Shown here one piece after another: positions 47,908 through 60,242 of a stretch of DNA of 64,000 bases. The position numbers and the translations under genes are program-made. This DNA comes from Gorsachius magnificus (taxonomy: Eukaryota > Chordata > Aves > Pelecaniformes > Ardeidae): contig CM067081.1 of the NCBI GenBank assembly GCA_034008185.1, positions 5,951,821 through 6,015,820 on the forward strand, given 5' to 3'. Every line of letters begins with the position of its first letter. Positions within the stretch are counted from its first letter, which is position 1. A model generated the notes under the pieces. That model had not been told where the DNA came from, did no database searches, and was given only the letters and a program-made list of their open reading frames with translations.

Positions 47908-50900
47908 TATCTAAGTAAAAATCCTAGTGAGGAAAAGACGTAGAGCCGAGCTCCAAAAGAAGGGTGGGGAAATAACCTCAGCTGTGACAATGCTTTTGTG
48001 AGATTTCCTCCTGTGTTCTCTAAACTGTAACATTTCCAAAATCTTCACAGTTAGGCTGCAAAAAAATATGATTTAGGAATGTGAGAGGGGACAGTGCCTC
48101 TGAACTTCATCTTCAAGTGAAGGCTAGACACACCTTTGACCTTGGGAGCATTCTCCCTCCCCTCAACACCATGGCCAATGTCCAGCCAAGATCTATTATG
48201 GTGGAAATCCATCAGTGAATATGGAAATAAACTCAATGATGAGATACAGTAGGGCTTTTGGAAGGTTATATCCCATTCAAAGTAATACAGTTGGTCTGAC
48301 CCTAAGCCTCTGCCTAACGCTAAGGAGCTACAAGTTTTGTCAGTGGTTTCCTGTTTGATCAAATTCCAGCAGATGTTCAGTTACCAATATTAGTTCTGGA
48401 TTTCAAATGCTGCCTTTATTTCTCAGGATGAGGTCACTGTTATTTGCAAACATAGGAAAATTATTTTGTGTTTCAAACCTCTTTCCATAAAATTACTGAA
48501 CCACTTGGATTGAAAATGTCTATAGGAGTATGCATTCTTTGTCAGTTTATTATGCTTATGATTTTTTTTTTCCAAAACAGAAAAATAGTCCCACTAATTA
48601 AAGTTTTCTCACATTGTAAATAAATGGAAACAGACCTCTAAAAGATTTATCTGACAACTTCTTTAACACTTTTCAGCTGACCTATAAGCATATAGACAGT
48701 CCATTCCAGAGCTGATCTGCATTCCTGAATGACAGAAAATAGGCTCCAGTTATTACGATATTGCTCAAATTCTTATGAAACAGGTTGGATGATATATAGT
48801 ATATTGCCCAAAATACTAATGATGGCACAAAAGTGATAATACCAAACAAGTCAGCCACTTGCTTCAAGCAGAGTTGAATGCTGAAATATTGAATGTGAAC
48901 TCAGCAAGACAGAAAACATGAATTGTCCTTCTTATTTTCCAGTCTCTCGTATATACTGTTGCATAATTTTAAGTAAAAATTTTATGACAAACTGTTCATG
49001 CCAGCGGTAGTGTGTATACACCAAAAGCCAGCATATTGTTGTTTATTTTCAAGCTTTATATATGGTCTGGGGTTTTTTTCTTCACTTTCCACATTGCAAA
49101 TTACTGACTCTCTAATATGGATTATCCACAAATCTGTTATCACAAGAACAGCAGGAATGGCTGAAAAACAAGAAGTGTAAATTATGGAGAGACTGCCACC
49201 TCTCTTCTTATTTGAACTGCTAGAAAAAACTATGTAAATAATGTTAAATAAATGAAAGATTCCAAAGCTTATTCAGAGCTAAAACGAGCAGACAAACAGA
49301 CAGTTGGAGCAGGAAAAGGAGTTCAAGTTAAAAAATTAAATCATATTGATCAGTTGGAGTCATACTTTTCCCACAAAAGGACTGCATAAACAAAGATTAA
49401 CAAAAATAATACTAAAAAAATATTAATATGAGGATAACACATTGCTTAATATATGATATTATTATATTTTCTGATTTACTGTCTAAATTTTTGCACATTA
49501 AACAGAAGTAATTGTTTTCAGTAGAGTTGGGCTACTTCATCTACCAATGTATAACGGACTTGGCCTCTGGACCAAATGGGAGCAAACCAGGTGTAATCTA
49601 CAAACAAACCAACAAGATTCTCCTTTTTCAGCATGCTGAATGTTGATGGGGATATCACACAAGAAAGAGGAAAAATATTTGCAGTTTTATTTTCCAAATT
49701 AAAATACTTAAGTCCTTTGAGTTTTCCTTAGAACAGTTTTAATTTCTTTTTTCTTTTTTAATTTTTTCTATTTTTGTTAATCGTCTTTCCCCATTCCTGC
49801 CCCTAGTTATAAAATCACCAGGGAGAGAGGAAGGGATGAAGAAGGTGAAAGATAAAAAGAGAAAAAAAGAAGAGGGATAGAGACAGAACCATTCCATCTC
49901 TTCTGGAATTAGAAGGAACAATTTGTGTTTCTATTCAGAAGTCAGAAAAATTCCTGTCTAAAATCCTATATTATTTCTTTAAACAATATTTTTCCATAGA
50001 AAAGCAACGTTTAAAAAATCCTTTTTTTTTTCTTTCTTTTTTTTTTTTTTTTCCACAGTAAGTTTCCTGGGGTTTTTGAGCAAGTTAAGACCTGTTACAA
50101 ACAATTCAAAATTTAAACCTCTTTTTATTTTTCAGCATATTTATTTCCACAACAAAAATAACAAGGAACTAAATATTTGGTTTGTTAACAAAAACAAAGT
50201 GAAAATAGATTTTCAATGCAAACTTTTTGTGATGGAAAATTATCAACAATTTTTTTGGCTTTCTATTAACAGGCTTTTTTCATCCTATGTACCCCCCTGG
50301 GTCTCTTCCAGATGGAAACAAGTGGAATAATCAATAAATGAAACTACTCAGCATGGTTGCCAGACTTTAAATATTAAAATCCAGGCCCAGAGAGGAAAAT
50401 CATGCATGCACATGTAAATGTGCATGAATAAGTAAGTCCAATGTCCCAGACTCATTGCCCAGGCCATCTAGTGCTACTTTATGCCTGAACATTACCCAGC
50501 ACACCTGGCAATGGACCTAGTTCATACTTGTGGTTTATCTGCTTGTTTGTTATAGTCACTTTAGTGGTTGATATCATCCTCTCTCTATATAAATTTACTT
50601 TCTGTAATTGCAACCAGTCACTACAAAAAAATTGGGGGGAAAAATTTATGTAGGGAAAGTATATCTAGTATGGGGTCTGACTATACAAAGCAGGATAGCC
50701 CAGAGTAATTGAAGAGTTTTGGCACCTTTCCCATTCAGCTCTCTGCCAGTAAACATCATCTAGTATGAGGGATATAAGTGATTGATTAGGAGCTTGCTTT
50801 CTCATACCAGTCTTCCACTAAAAATATCTTTGAGTACCTATTTTATGTCAAAGGAGAAATTCCAGGTTTTCTTGTGTAAGTCAATGAAATTCATTGCATG

Positions 50901-53240
50901 AATTTTAGAATAGGGAAAAAAAAAATAACCAACCCTGAAGACAAGCCAAATTATGAACTCAGAAGACTATGTAAAGCTTAATGGCTTCTCTGGAATAACC
51001 TCAGGATTATGTGAGTGTCACATAGATCAGAATTTCATATTAGATATGATATTTTTCAACACATAATCATCCAAAACACCACACACAAAGTGTACCCTTA
51101 TTTTACGAGCTCATCTCTGCTCTGCATCGTCTTTTGCGAGGCCATAGAGGAGGATGGACTAGATAATTTGTTCCAGCATCAAATAGCTTGAGCGTGCCGA
51201 GCAAATTGGGATACATACACTTCTTCCTAGACTTCTCCCATGCTGTTTCACATGACTTATGTTTAAAGAATGAAGAAAGTATGCAGCAAAAGATGTGTTT
51301 CTGGCTCACTGAGATTAACCAAATTCAATTATTCTGACCATGACATTTTGAGGAATGGACTAAAAACAAGAGCATAAAATAGACACATCTCACCAAGGCT
51401 ATTACAGTCACTCAGCACCCTGCTTTTAGTCAGTCTAACTACAAGTAATCTACCAGCACAGATTGCAATAAGAAGGTAATTTTTTACTATCTTTTTCCTA
51501 GTACAGAAGATCATGCTTCTTTGATCAGCTTACAAAAGGGCAAGATTGTCTGCAAAGAAGGTCAAGTCTGTCTCTTTTTCAAGCACAGGTACTGTAATAC
51601 TTTGACCATTCAGCACAGAATTTAAACTAAGTCACCAGATTTAAAGAGAAGCACATGTCTTTGCTCCTCCACTGCTGCATGCATAATGGCTCATAATTGT
51701 ACTCAGGATCACAGCATGGTCACCATTTAACCTCATTACTTTCTAAAGCGTTTTGAGATATGCTCCAAGCTCAGAATGGTGCTATATAAAACTGTCTCCC
51801 CACTCTAAGGGTAGCTGGCAATTTAAGCAACATAGGATGGATGTTGTTTATTAAAAAGAAAGATAAAACAGTGGTTAGAAGGAAAAGCCAGCAGAGGGGA
51901 TTGTGCAGTCTCTTCTCAGATTTCCTTCTTCCTTGGTGGCTGACTGCAAGGAATCTGTATGTAGAGCTGATGGAAAAAATCAGTTGTGGTTTCAACAGTG
52001 AAACACATTCAAAATATGTCCCTTTACTTTCTCTTGTATCACATAGAGTTCATAATTTTTTCTGACTCATCAGAGAAAAGGGGAGAAATATAGTTCTTCT
52101 CCCCAGTGAAAGCACCAGCTAGTAGACATTGCTCCCAGTTCTCACTGTGCCATGGTACCTCCCAAACATCCTTCATCCCCCATGACTGTCTAGTACCTAA
52201 GTTCAGTATTCTGCACTGGAGATCTCTGTGTCCCAGGAGATTCATCTTGAGGATCACCATAAAGTAATCAACAGATTTCTTTCCACACTTGCATCCTTAG
52301 CTCCACATAATCACTGTGAGGTAACAGGCAAATTTGAGCCCACTTTTGTATTGTCCTTCATCCCCCTGTTGCTCCACCACACCTTCTTTGGTCTTTTAAG
52401 AATGAAGATATACATCAGATTCTCTCAGTAACACCTTAGGTCACAGAATACGAAGGTGAAATTAGAGGATTATGGTAAAGTCACATATTCTGCACTGTTC
52501 TTCTGCAAAGGGATGTGTCTCTCATTATACAGAATAAAGCAAGTCCTTATTAAGTGAAAAAAAAAATGCAATCCATTTCTAAGAAGGAAGAAAGGATTAA
52601 AGATGTAAGAACATGACCACCACTTAAACAGAGATGTGGAAGCCCAGAGAGAAAAAAACAAAAAACAAGAAACAGAAAACAACAAACAAAAATCTCCAGT
52701 GTAAGAGATTTTTTTTTTTTTTCTCCCAGCAACAGAGGAGATTATGTGTGGTGGAGAGAGATGCAGTTTCAGCTTTGCTTCAGTAGCTGTAGCCTCGTCT
52801 TTGACAAATTCAGGAAACATAAACCAACAGTGGTGACATTGTAAGGGTGAAATTACAGAGCATAAAACAGAGCGATGACATTGGAATGAATATTGTTCCT
52901 GACTTGCATCAAAGTAGTGAAGGTGTAAAAAAAAAGTTACAACTTGTCTAGTGCCTGACATTTTTCTCCCTTTGGGACATCCTCATCACCAGTGACAGTG
53001 CAGTGACCTTGTATGAGAATTTTTACTAGAAGGGTGAAGTCAAAGGGTAGAATGTTCAAAAGCAATTATAAGAAATCAGTTACATATGCTTGCATTCACC
53101 GAGCTTGCTTCACCAATGTTCACATTAATTGTATTCACAAGCTACCTTCCTTATCATTTTTTTTAACTACTTGAAAAGAGCAGAAGTCTTCTTGATATAT
53201 GAGTCACGATGATACACTGTCAGCTCTCAAAAGACAAGGG
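47908..53240. other. AT-rich non-coding stretch
   Basis: I recognise no gene or transposon here. T-rich tracts lie at 50021-50052 and near 48563-48572. Reading frames are short and mostly low in complexity. Confidence 0.55.
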
Positions 53241-53334
53241 AAGAAAAAGAAAAGAAAAGAAAAGAAAAGAAAAGAAAAGAAAAGAAAAGAAAAGAAAAGA
53301 AAAGAAAAGAAAAGAAAAGAAAAGAAAAGAAAAG

Positions 53335-53365
<31 letters not shown>

Positions 53366-53366
53366 G
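53241..53366 (+). repeat. (AAAAG)n pentanucleotide microsatellite
   Basis: About 22 nearly perfect tandem AAAAG units, all purine on this strand and all pyrimidine on the other. The Lys/Arg/Glu-rich frame reading through it (53209-53436) is an artefact of the repeat. Confidence 0.97.
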
Positions 53367-56334
53367 TAATGAAATTTTGCTTCTCTTCAGTTTTGGATTA
53401 ATTCCAGGCCTCCCAATTAACACCATTGTCATTTAAGTAAATGCCAGCTTCTATGAAGATTTTTATTTATTAGCATTTTTCTTATTTCAATACTCATTTA
53501 TAAGTTAATGTATAAAGTGTGACTGTCACATTAGAGAGTATGTGGCAAAGCATAGCACCAACACGAAAATTATTTCAAAAATTAAGCTGCAGGAAATTCA
53601 CATTAACCTCCTTCATAAATACTGTGTATAGTAACATGTGTTATATTTCTCTAACAACTTGCATCTGATTTAAGGCATTCAACTTCAGCTGGTTTTAGAA
53701 GCAGGAAACATTCATTGGTGAAACTGTAAAGATAATTTTGTTGAGTTTCTAGAAATAATAAAAATCTACAAATGACAAGTCATGTCTATGGGTCTTGGCC
53801 AGGGCAGCTACCCCTTTTCAAACACACTTATTGCTCCCTTTTGCCTTGACTTCACTTAGCTTCTCTCCTTGCTATTCCATGTCCTGATTTTCAGCCCTGT
53901 ATTGTCATTATATCTCTAGCCATGGTGATTTATTTAGTGATTGCTGTAATCCAACATTACTATATTGAATGTAATCATTGAATCAAAGACTCTTCTTTTC
54001 TCCTGAGGGAACACCTCTTAATAAGGGGGCTGCTTGCCCTTCTGGATAATCTGGATGCTTTGACAGCATGTCACATTTCATTTACTCTCATTTTGTTAAT
54101 GTGTGGTGATGATGACATAGACGTCTGTGCCTTTAGTTTGAAAATTCTTCTGCAGTCCTGTGTTATAACTTTATTATCGTTAAAGACAATATTTTATAAT
54201 TACAAACCCAGTTAAAGGTAAGAATATATTAGGACAAATGCAGAAGGTCAATGAGGAACTGAGCTAAAAGATTTGTTGTTTTGGGGGTTTTTGTGTAGAC
54301 TAATCTTTAATTTAGCATGGTACTTTGTTTTAATATGTTTAATTGGTATTAGAAGTGTTTGACTGCATCAACACACAGTGCACAAATTAACATTAATTAG
54401 TTTTCTTCCATTTACAACTAGGAAAATCTTTCCCATCCTTGATATAAGAAACTAGTTGGAAATCCAGGCACTCATTTTATGATGAATATTTAATTATTGG
54501 TACAGATAAATATTCCTTTCTATCACACAACACAGAATCCTGATATTGTTTTAGTCTTAAATCCAAGCTCCTGGCTATGGTAGCACCTCTTTTTTGTCAG
54601 TGGTCCACAAGGATGGTTATAGACCTCAGAAATAAAATGACAAATCCAATGTGAGTGGCTAAAAAGAAAAAGATGATCAATACTGAGTTCCTGAGAATTC
54701 ACAGTACTTTGGATCTTGCTTCCAGCATAGGTCCTGTTCCTAAGAAAAACCTCTTGGCCACAACTCTTTTACCAAGGAAAGCACCAAAATATCTCTTAAG
54801 ATGATGCTGCTCACTGTGCAAACAGAATTCTTCTAGGAACTGTCGGCCTCTACAGAAATAGGAAGTAGTAAAGTTTTTAACAAGGCAAGCTGTCATTTTT
54901 CTCGTATTGCTCTTTCAGGATCCACATTCTTTTCCCTATTTGTGTACCACAAGATACTAGTGATCGCAGTGACGAACTCGTAAATAGGAGTCCAGTCATA
55001 ACCATGAGCACACTATTACACAGAGGCAAGGAGCATGGAAGGATGACCCATCTATAACTACCTGCAAGATCCCTCCATATTAGGAAAAACCTGATGCCAT
55101 AACAAAGAGCTATTACCATGTTACAATTCTTTTTATACATGTAGACAAAGAGGAGTGCTGCCGTTTGTTCTTCATGTTCTGTTTAGGACATAGGTATGAT
55201 GTGACAAAGTAAGAGGCAGCTTATCTGACATCCTTTGATAGATAACTTCATTCCCAGTTGGAGTAATTTTCTGTTTTCCTCAAGGCAGATTGCAAGGTAC
55301 TATCCTAGATCACATTAGGATAAACATTTCTTCTTCATTAAGTTTTCTAGTTAGAAATATGTTTAACTACAGATAAAAGCTTTAAAGTACTAAAAGCAGA
55401 AAAGGTACTGATCAGCATCTTCATTAGGAAAGACTGGCTTCTCTGGCTGTCAAAATGTCAAGTTACTTGCATTAAACAAGCTAATAGATTTCTGCTTGCC
55501 ACATCGTTAGCAGAGACATGAGCTAATTTGAAGAATAAACATTTCCTTTGCACATTTTACTTGTTAATCTTTCAAGTTCATTTCAGGTACTTATCCTGTT
55601 ACTCATTTTCCATCTTCAAGCTGGAATGGACCAAGTGACTTGTTTGTGCCTAGTTTTAGGTTTTTTTTTCTTTTGAATGTGAAAAGCCAAGATATATTAG
55701 TTCTGAAAACATAGAAGAGCATTAGAAATTCTAAATTCTGATTTCACAACTAAATTCATCCTAGAACACAATGAACACACCTTTACTTTGCATTTTAAAG
55801 TAATTCTGGTGAATTTAAATTATATCTTTAAGAACAAAAAATCTGCACTATACAGAATATGTTTTACTTTTCATTTCTGGAAACAAGTCCCAAACACACA
55901 AAACCAGAAAAAGTAAAGTAGTTAACGATCTGCTTCTTTTCTCCCTTTGAAGATAATTCTAATTCAAAATATACCTTATACTGGTCAGATAACACCCATG
56001 GGTACCTCCCAATCAAGTCCACTCTAAGATTCTATGATTTACATTCTTTAAGTGTGAAACAAGTCTACATTTAATTATTCATTCACTAGAAACTAAGATA
56101 GATTGATATTTTTTCAAATTTCAGCAGCTGAAATAACTTAATTATTCCACTAAATATATAAACCTCAATAATTTATGAACAAGAGCCAACCTTTATTAAC
56201 TGGTAGAATACACAAAATGCTTGATTCAATGAAAAAAATAAACGTAAAGCACACAAGGTGATACCAGGAGAAGTATGTCCATGAACCTGAGATAATATCA
56301 TGTAAGTAATTAAAAATATTGTTGTCTATTATTT
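53367..56334. other. AT-rich non-coding stretch
   Basis: No definite gene. A short AAGATTCTATGATTT near 56029-56042, following TCCCAATCAAGTCCACTC, may be the tip of a decayed plus-strand CR1 3' end, but it is too short to call. Minus-strand frames at 54699-54896 and 54877-55140 have no domain. Confidence 0.5.
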
Positions 56335-56339
56335 GTTTC

Positions 56340-56843
56340 CTAGACTGTCTCTTCTCTGCTGTATAGTATTTCCAACAGATGTCCGGTAAGTTGAAGTCTC
56401 CCTCTGAGAACAAGAGCTCCTGATTGAGAGACTTCCACCAGCCGCTTGTAGAATGCTTCATCTACCTCTTCATCCTGGTTGGGTGTTCTGCTACAGACTC
56501 CCAGCAGGATATCTGTCTTTTTGGCCTTCCCTCTCATCCTTACCCATAAGCACTCAACCTTATCATCACAATTATTGAGCTCTATATGATCAAAACACTT
56601 CCTAAGATACAGAACCACCACACCGCCTCTCCTTCCTTGTCTATCCCTTCTGAAGAGCTTATAGCCATCCATTGCAGCACACCAGTCATGGGAGTCATCC
56701 CACCATGTTTCTGTGATGGCGATGAAGTCATAGCTCTCCTGCTGCACAATGGCTTCCAGCTCCTCCTGTTTTTCATCCATGCTGCATACATTGGTGTAGA
56801 TGCACTTGACCTGGGATATCGATTTCACCCCCAACATTGACAT
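56340..56843 (-). pseudogene. CR1 ORF2 endonuclease domain fragment
   Basis: This frame starts at the ORF2 ATG (56843) and encodes the apurinic-endonuclease-like domain that nicks target DNA. Conserved active-site-type residues are visible: N18 (in YTNVCSM) and E45 (in AITETWWDD), followed by a YKLFRRDRQGRRGGVVVLY segment and a VECLWVRMRGK segment. Near residue 145 the frame slips: the GDFNLPD motif continues in the overlapping frame 56165-56461. The domain is therefore incomplete and broken. ORF2 begins about 40 bp after ORF1 ends, the usual CR1 arrangement. Confidence 0.85.
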
Positions 56844-56879
56844 GCCATCCCTAGGCTCCTCTCTAGTGAGCCTGGTTAT

Positions 56880-57890
56880 ATCCTTTTCCCCTCTGAAACT
56901 AGTTTAAACCTCTCTCGATAAGCCCTGCCAACTCATGAGTGAGAAACCTTTTCCCCCTTTGAGACAGCTGAACTCCGTCTGTTGCCAGCAGGCCTGGTGC
57001 TGTGTAAACCTTCCCATGTTCAACAAACCCCAAATTTCCAACAATAGCACCAGCTTCTGAGCCACATTTTAATCAGGTGACTTTTCCTGTTCATTTCAGT
57101 ATTCTTCCCTGCCACTGACGGGATTGAAGAAAACACTACCTGTGCTCCTGATCTTTCAACCAGTTGCCCCTTTTGATCGCTTTTGGACTTCTCTCTGCAA
57201 CCTCATCACTGCCAACGTGCATAATCAATAGCAGGTGATAATCAGAGGGCCATAACAGACCAGTTTCCTAGTAACATCCTGGTAACAGCAGACTTCCCCG
57301 TGGGATGGGTCTGGTCAGCTTATTGGGTCCTCTGTTACCCTCAGAAGGGAATCACCTATGACAATTACCCTCTTTTTTTCTTAACAGAGGCAGTCATAAT
57401 GCGTGGGGCTGACTGGCTCACCCTAGGCAACCCCCTGGGTGAAGCTTCACCTACATTCTCATTTGCCTGGCCTTCAAGTTCCAGAGCCCCATATCTGTTG
57501 TGTAAGGGCAACTGGGAAAGTGAGGGAGGCTGGGAGGGGATTCACCTGCTGCCCCGAGCAGGGACCTGTTTCCATTGCCCCCAGTCTCTTAGGTCCCATC
57601 CTTCTGCTTGGTCAGAAGAGGGCAGGTGGTCCTCTGCTTCTTGTGGAGCCTCCATCTGCTGCCTTGGCCTGAGGGATGGTAGGGTGTGGCTCCACCAGTC
57701 TATCTCCCTCTCACACTCCCTGATACTCCTTAACCTTTCCTCTTTCTTTTCCAGCTCTTCCACGAGGCAGAGTAGATCATCCACTTGGTCACACCGGAGA
57801 CAGCTTTTGTCCTTGCTGTCCTCTGGCACTAAGGCTCAGGCACTCCCTGCAGCTGGAGACCTGGACAGTTGCATGTTTGTGTGGGAGCTC
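56880..57890 (-). pseudogene. CR1 ORF1 (zinc-binding and esterase-like), broken
   Basis: ORF1 of CR1 encodes a nucleic-acid-binding protein with an SGNH-esterase-like domain. Visible parts, in order on the minus strand, are a Cys pair region (CREC, then CLRC after a frameshift near 57829), a coiled-coil-like stretch (LVEELEKKEERLRSI) and REIDWW (frame 57542-57829). The esterase block I then follows as a VIVIGDSLL segment (GDS codons at 57348-57356), with a downstream block ending in DGVQLSQRGK (near 56960). At least one frameshift and one stop break it. The long opposite-strand frame 57300-57929 is its shadow. Confidence 0.75.
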
Positions 57891-58030
57891 CATCTGTTTC
57901 ACCACCTTCTGGTGATGGCTTTTGGGTGAGTGGAAACCATAGATCGCACTCCTGGGAGTGCGATGACCACTAGTGGAGTTATGCTTTTAGAGCCAGGAGG
58001 GGGGGCCGCACCCTGTCCACGTGAACTGAT

Positions 58031-58102
58031 GCACCATGCCCTTTTGATGTACCATGCTCTTCTGACACACCATGCTCTTCTGACATGCCCCGTCCTTCTG
58101 AC
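58031..58102 (+). repeat. 18-bp tandem repeat, four units
   Basis: Four imperfect 18-bp units: 58031-58048, 58049-58066, 58067-58084 and 58085-58102. Each is a variant of ACCATGCTCTTCTGAC plus two bases. It lies just upstream (in minus orientation) of the CR1 5' portion and may be part of that element's 5' leader; this is not proven. Confidence 0.85.
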
Positions 58103-59120
58103 ACGCCCTATTTTCCCACCCTGTTCTCCATGCTGCTGGTCACTTGTGCTCCCTGGGCCTGGTCTTCAGCCAGCATCATCAGCAAGAAGCCAATATCTCA
58201 GCAACAGGTCCAGGATTCAAACACTCAGTTTCCCAGCTGCTAATGCACTTTTGAACAAACTTATGCTCACATTATGCTGTAGCGATCTGTGCAAAGCCAG
58301 TCATTTCTGATAATGTTCCCTCACCAAAGACCAGAGCATAATGTACCCAGCCAAAGCAGGGCAAATATTGCCAAACATCTACTACAAAATTTTTCCGAAA
58401 GTGAGAGGTGCTTGATCCCTCGAGGACTGCTAGTGGCAACACTGCATTACCAAGAAGGACTTTATAGGGCAAGACTGCAGCATTCTGCATTATGCTGGAA
58501 TATGTTTCATGTGCAAGATTAATCTTTGTACTCTGGCTTCTCCTTCCTAAAAGGATACTGGTATGTCAGGAGGTCTGAAACTGCAGTTACAAGGTTCCAG
58601 ATTTTGCCACATTGTATAGCCATGATTTGCAATGCAAAAGTCATCATTACAACTCAGGTAGTCTGTGCTTGAATTTTATTTGCATGTCTGATGCATGGAA
58701 ATTAGCAGTAAGATAAAAAACCCAACAGACAAAGGGGTGAGAAGAAGAGATAGTCACATAGGTTTGTTTTAGCTCCAGGAGGCTAAACAGCCCTGAATTT
58801 AGACATGGTCAATGGAGAAAGATCAATATCTCCAAAGGGCAATGCTCAAAATTAGGTTCCTGCTCTGAAACTTTCCCCATTTCACAGAGAAATCTCCCTC
58901 CATCCACTAAGTAGAGCAGGACTCATGGGAGTATGGCCTCATTATTTTTGGGGAATATCACTGAAAGATGTAATTCAGAATTCAATAAACATACATCTGC
59001 GATGACTGTGCAGACAGATGTGTCTCAGCTTTCAGGGGGTTTCTCTTTTCTTTTGGTTGAGAGGGGTTTTTTTGTATGCTTTTTTCTAGATCACTTTTGA
59101 GAGCTATTGATACACTACAT
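58103..59120. other. non-coding spacer
   Basis: Nothing recognisable between the CR1 leader and the solo LTR. Short reading frames without domains. Confidence 0.5.
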
Positions 59121-60242
59121 TGGGTTTGCATGGCAAGGTTTTAGTAGTGGGTGTGCTACAGGGGTGGCTTCTGTGAGAAGCTGCCAGAAGCTTCCCCCAT
59201 GTCCGACAGAGCCAATGTCAGCTGGCTCCAAGACGGACCCACTGCTGGACAAGGCCAAGCCCATCAGCGACAGTGGTAGTGCCTCTGGGATAACCTATTC
59301 AAGAAGGGGAAAGGCAAAAAGGGCAGTAGCAGGCAGAAGGGAGGAGTGAGAATATGTGAGCAGACCAACCGCAGCCCCCCAGGCCAGTGCAGCAGGAGGG
59401 CGGGAGGGGCTCCAGGCACCGGAGCAGAGATTCTCCTGCAGCCCCTTGGGGCAGCCCATGGTGGGGCAGGCTGTGCCCCTGCAGCCCAGGGAGGCCCACG
59501 GGGGAGCAGATCCCCACCTGCAGCCCCGGGAGGACCCCACGCCAGAGCAGGGGGATGTGCCCAAGGGAGTCTGTGACCCCGTGGGAAGCCCACACTGGAG
59601 CAGGCTCCTGGCAGGGCCTGTGGTCCCATGGAACTAGAGGAATGCATCCTGGAGCAGGTTTGCTGGCAGGACTTGTGAACCTGTGGGGGACCCACGTTGG
59701 AGCCAACTGCTCCTGACACACTACACCCCGTGGGAATAACCCACATGAGAGCAGTTCATGAAGAACTGCAGCCCATGGGAAGGACCCACGTTGTAGCAGT
59801 GCATGCAGGACTGTCTGCTGTGGGAGGGACCCTAGGTTGGAGCAGGGGAAGAGTGTGAAGAGAAAGGTGCGACAGAAGCAACATGTGATGAACTGACCCC
59901 AACCCCCATTCCTTGTCCCCCTGTGCCACTCAGGGGGAGGAGAGAGAGAAAATTGGGAGTGAAATTAAGCCTGGGAAGAAAGAAATTGCATATGTGTGTG
60001 TGTGTGTGTTTTAAGATTTGGTGTATTTCTCATTACCCTACTCTGACTTGATTTGCTATAAATTAAACTAATTTCCCCAAGTCAAGTCTGTTTTGCCCAT
60101 GACAGTAATTGCTGAGTGATCTCTCCCTGTCCTTGACCCATGAGCCTTGCATTATATTTTTCCTCCAGCTGTCCAGCTGAGGAGGGGACTGATAGAGTGG
60201 CTTGGTGGGCATCTGACATCCAGCCCAGGTTAGCCCACCACA
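59121..60242 (+). mobile_element. GC-rich solo LTR, plus orientation
   Basis: This 1.1-kb unit begins TGGGTTTGCATGGC and ends AGCCCACCACA. It carries a TATA-like TATTCAAG (59296-59303), a GC-rich middle of imperfect repeats of roughly 40 bp (CTGCAGCCC at 59436, 59479 and 59518, then CCACGTTGG-like units), a TG run (59993-60009) and a polyadenylation signal ATTAAA (60062-60067). The arrangement and GC-rich repeats fit a known type of avian retroviral LTR. No internal retroviral genes adjoin it, so it is solo. Flanking bases do not give a clean target duplication. The many overlapping frames in both directions at 59264-59746 come from GC-rich composition. Confidence 0.78.
60062..60067 (+). terminator. 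polyadenylation signal of GC-rich solo LTR
   Basis: ATTAAA in the context CTATAAATTAAACTAAT, near the 3' part of the LTR, followed by T/G-containing sequence. Confidence 0.6.

Larger units (their letters stand above)
56335..57990 (-). mobile_element. CR1 LINE 5' portion (ORF1 and endonuclease), 3' part missing
   Basis: On the minus strand this runs from a GC-rich leader (near 57990) through ORF1 (about 57890-56880) into the start of ORF2 (56843) and its endonuclease domain. It stops abruptly near 56335 after an NLPDICWKYYTAEKRQSRK-like segment. The reverse transcriptase and 3' end are absent, although CR1 copies normally lose their 5' side. Either a deletion or rearrangement removed the 3' part, or the remainder lies elsewhere. 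The 5' boundary is approximate. Confidence 0.85.

Noticed and set aside
53209..53436. Lys/Arg/Glu-rich frame and its Phe/Leu-rich opposite
   Set aside because: Both are readings of the (AAAAG)n microsatellite.
57300..57929. 209-residue plus-strand open frame
   Set aside because: It is the opposite strand of the CR1 ORF1 region (minus), and its translation has no domain.
59264..59746. Several long overlapping frames on both strands
   Set aside because: GC-rich LTR sequence has few stop codons; all frames are open together, which argues against any one being real.
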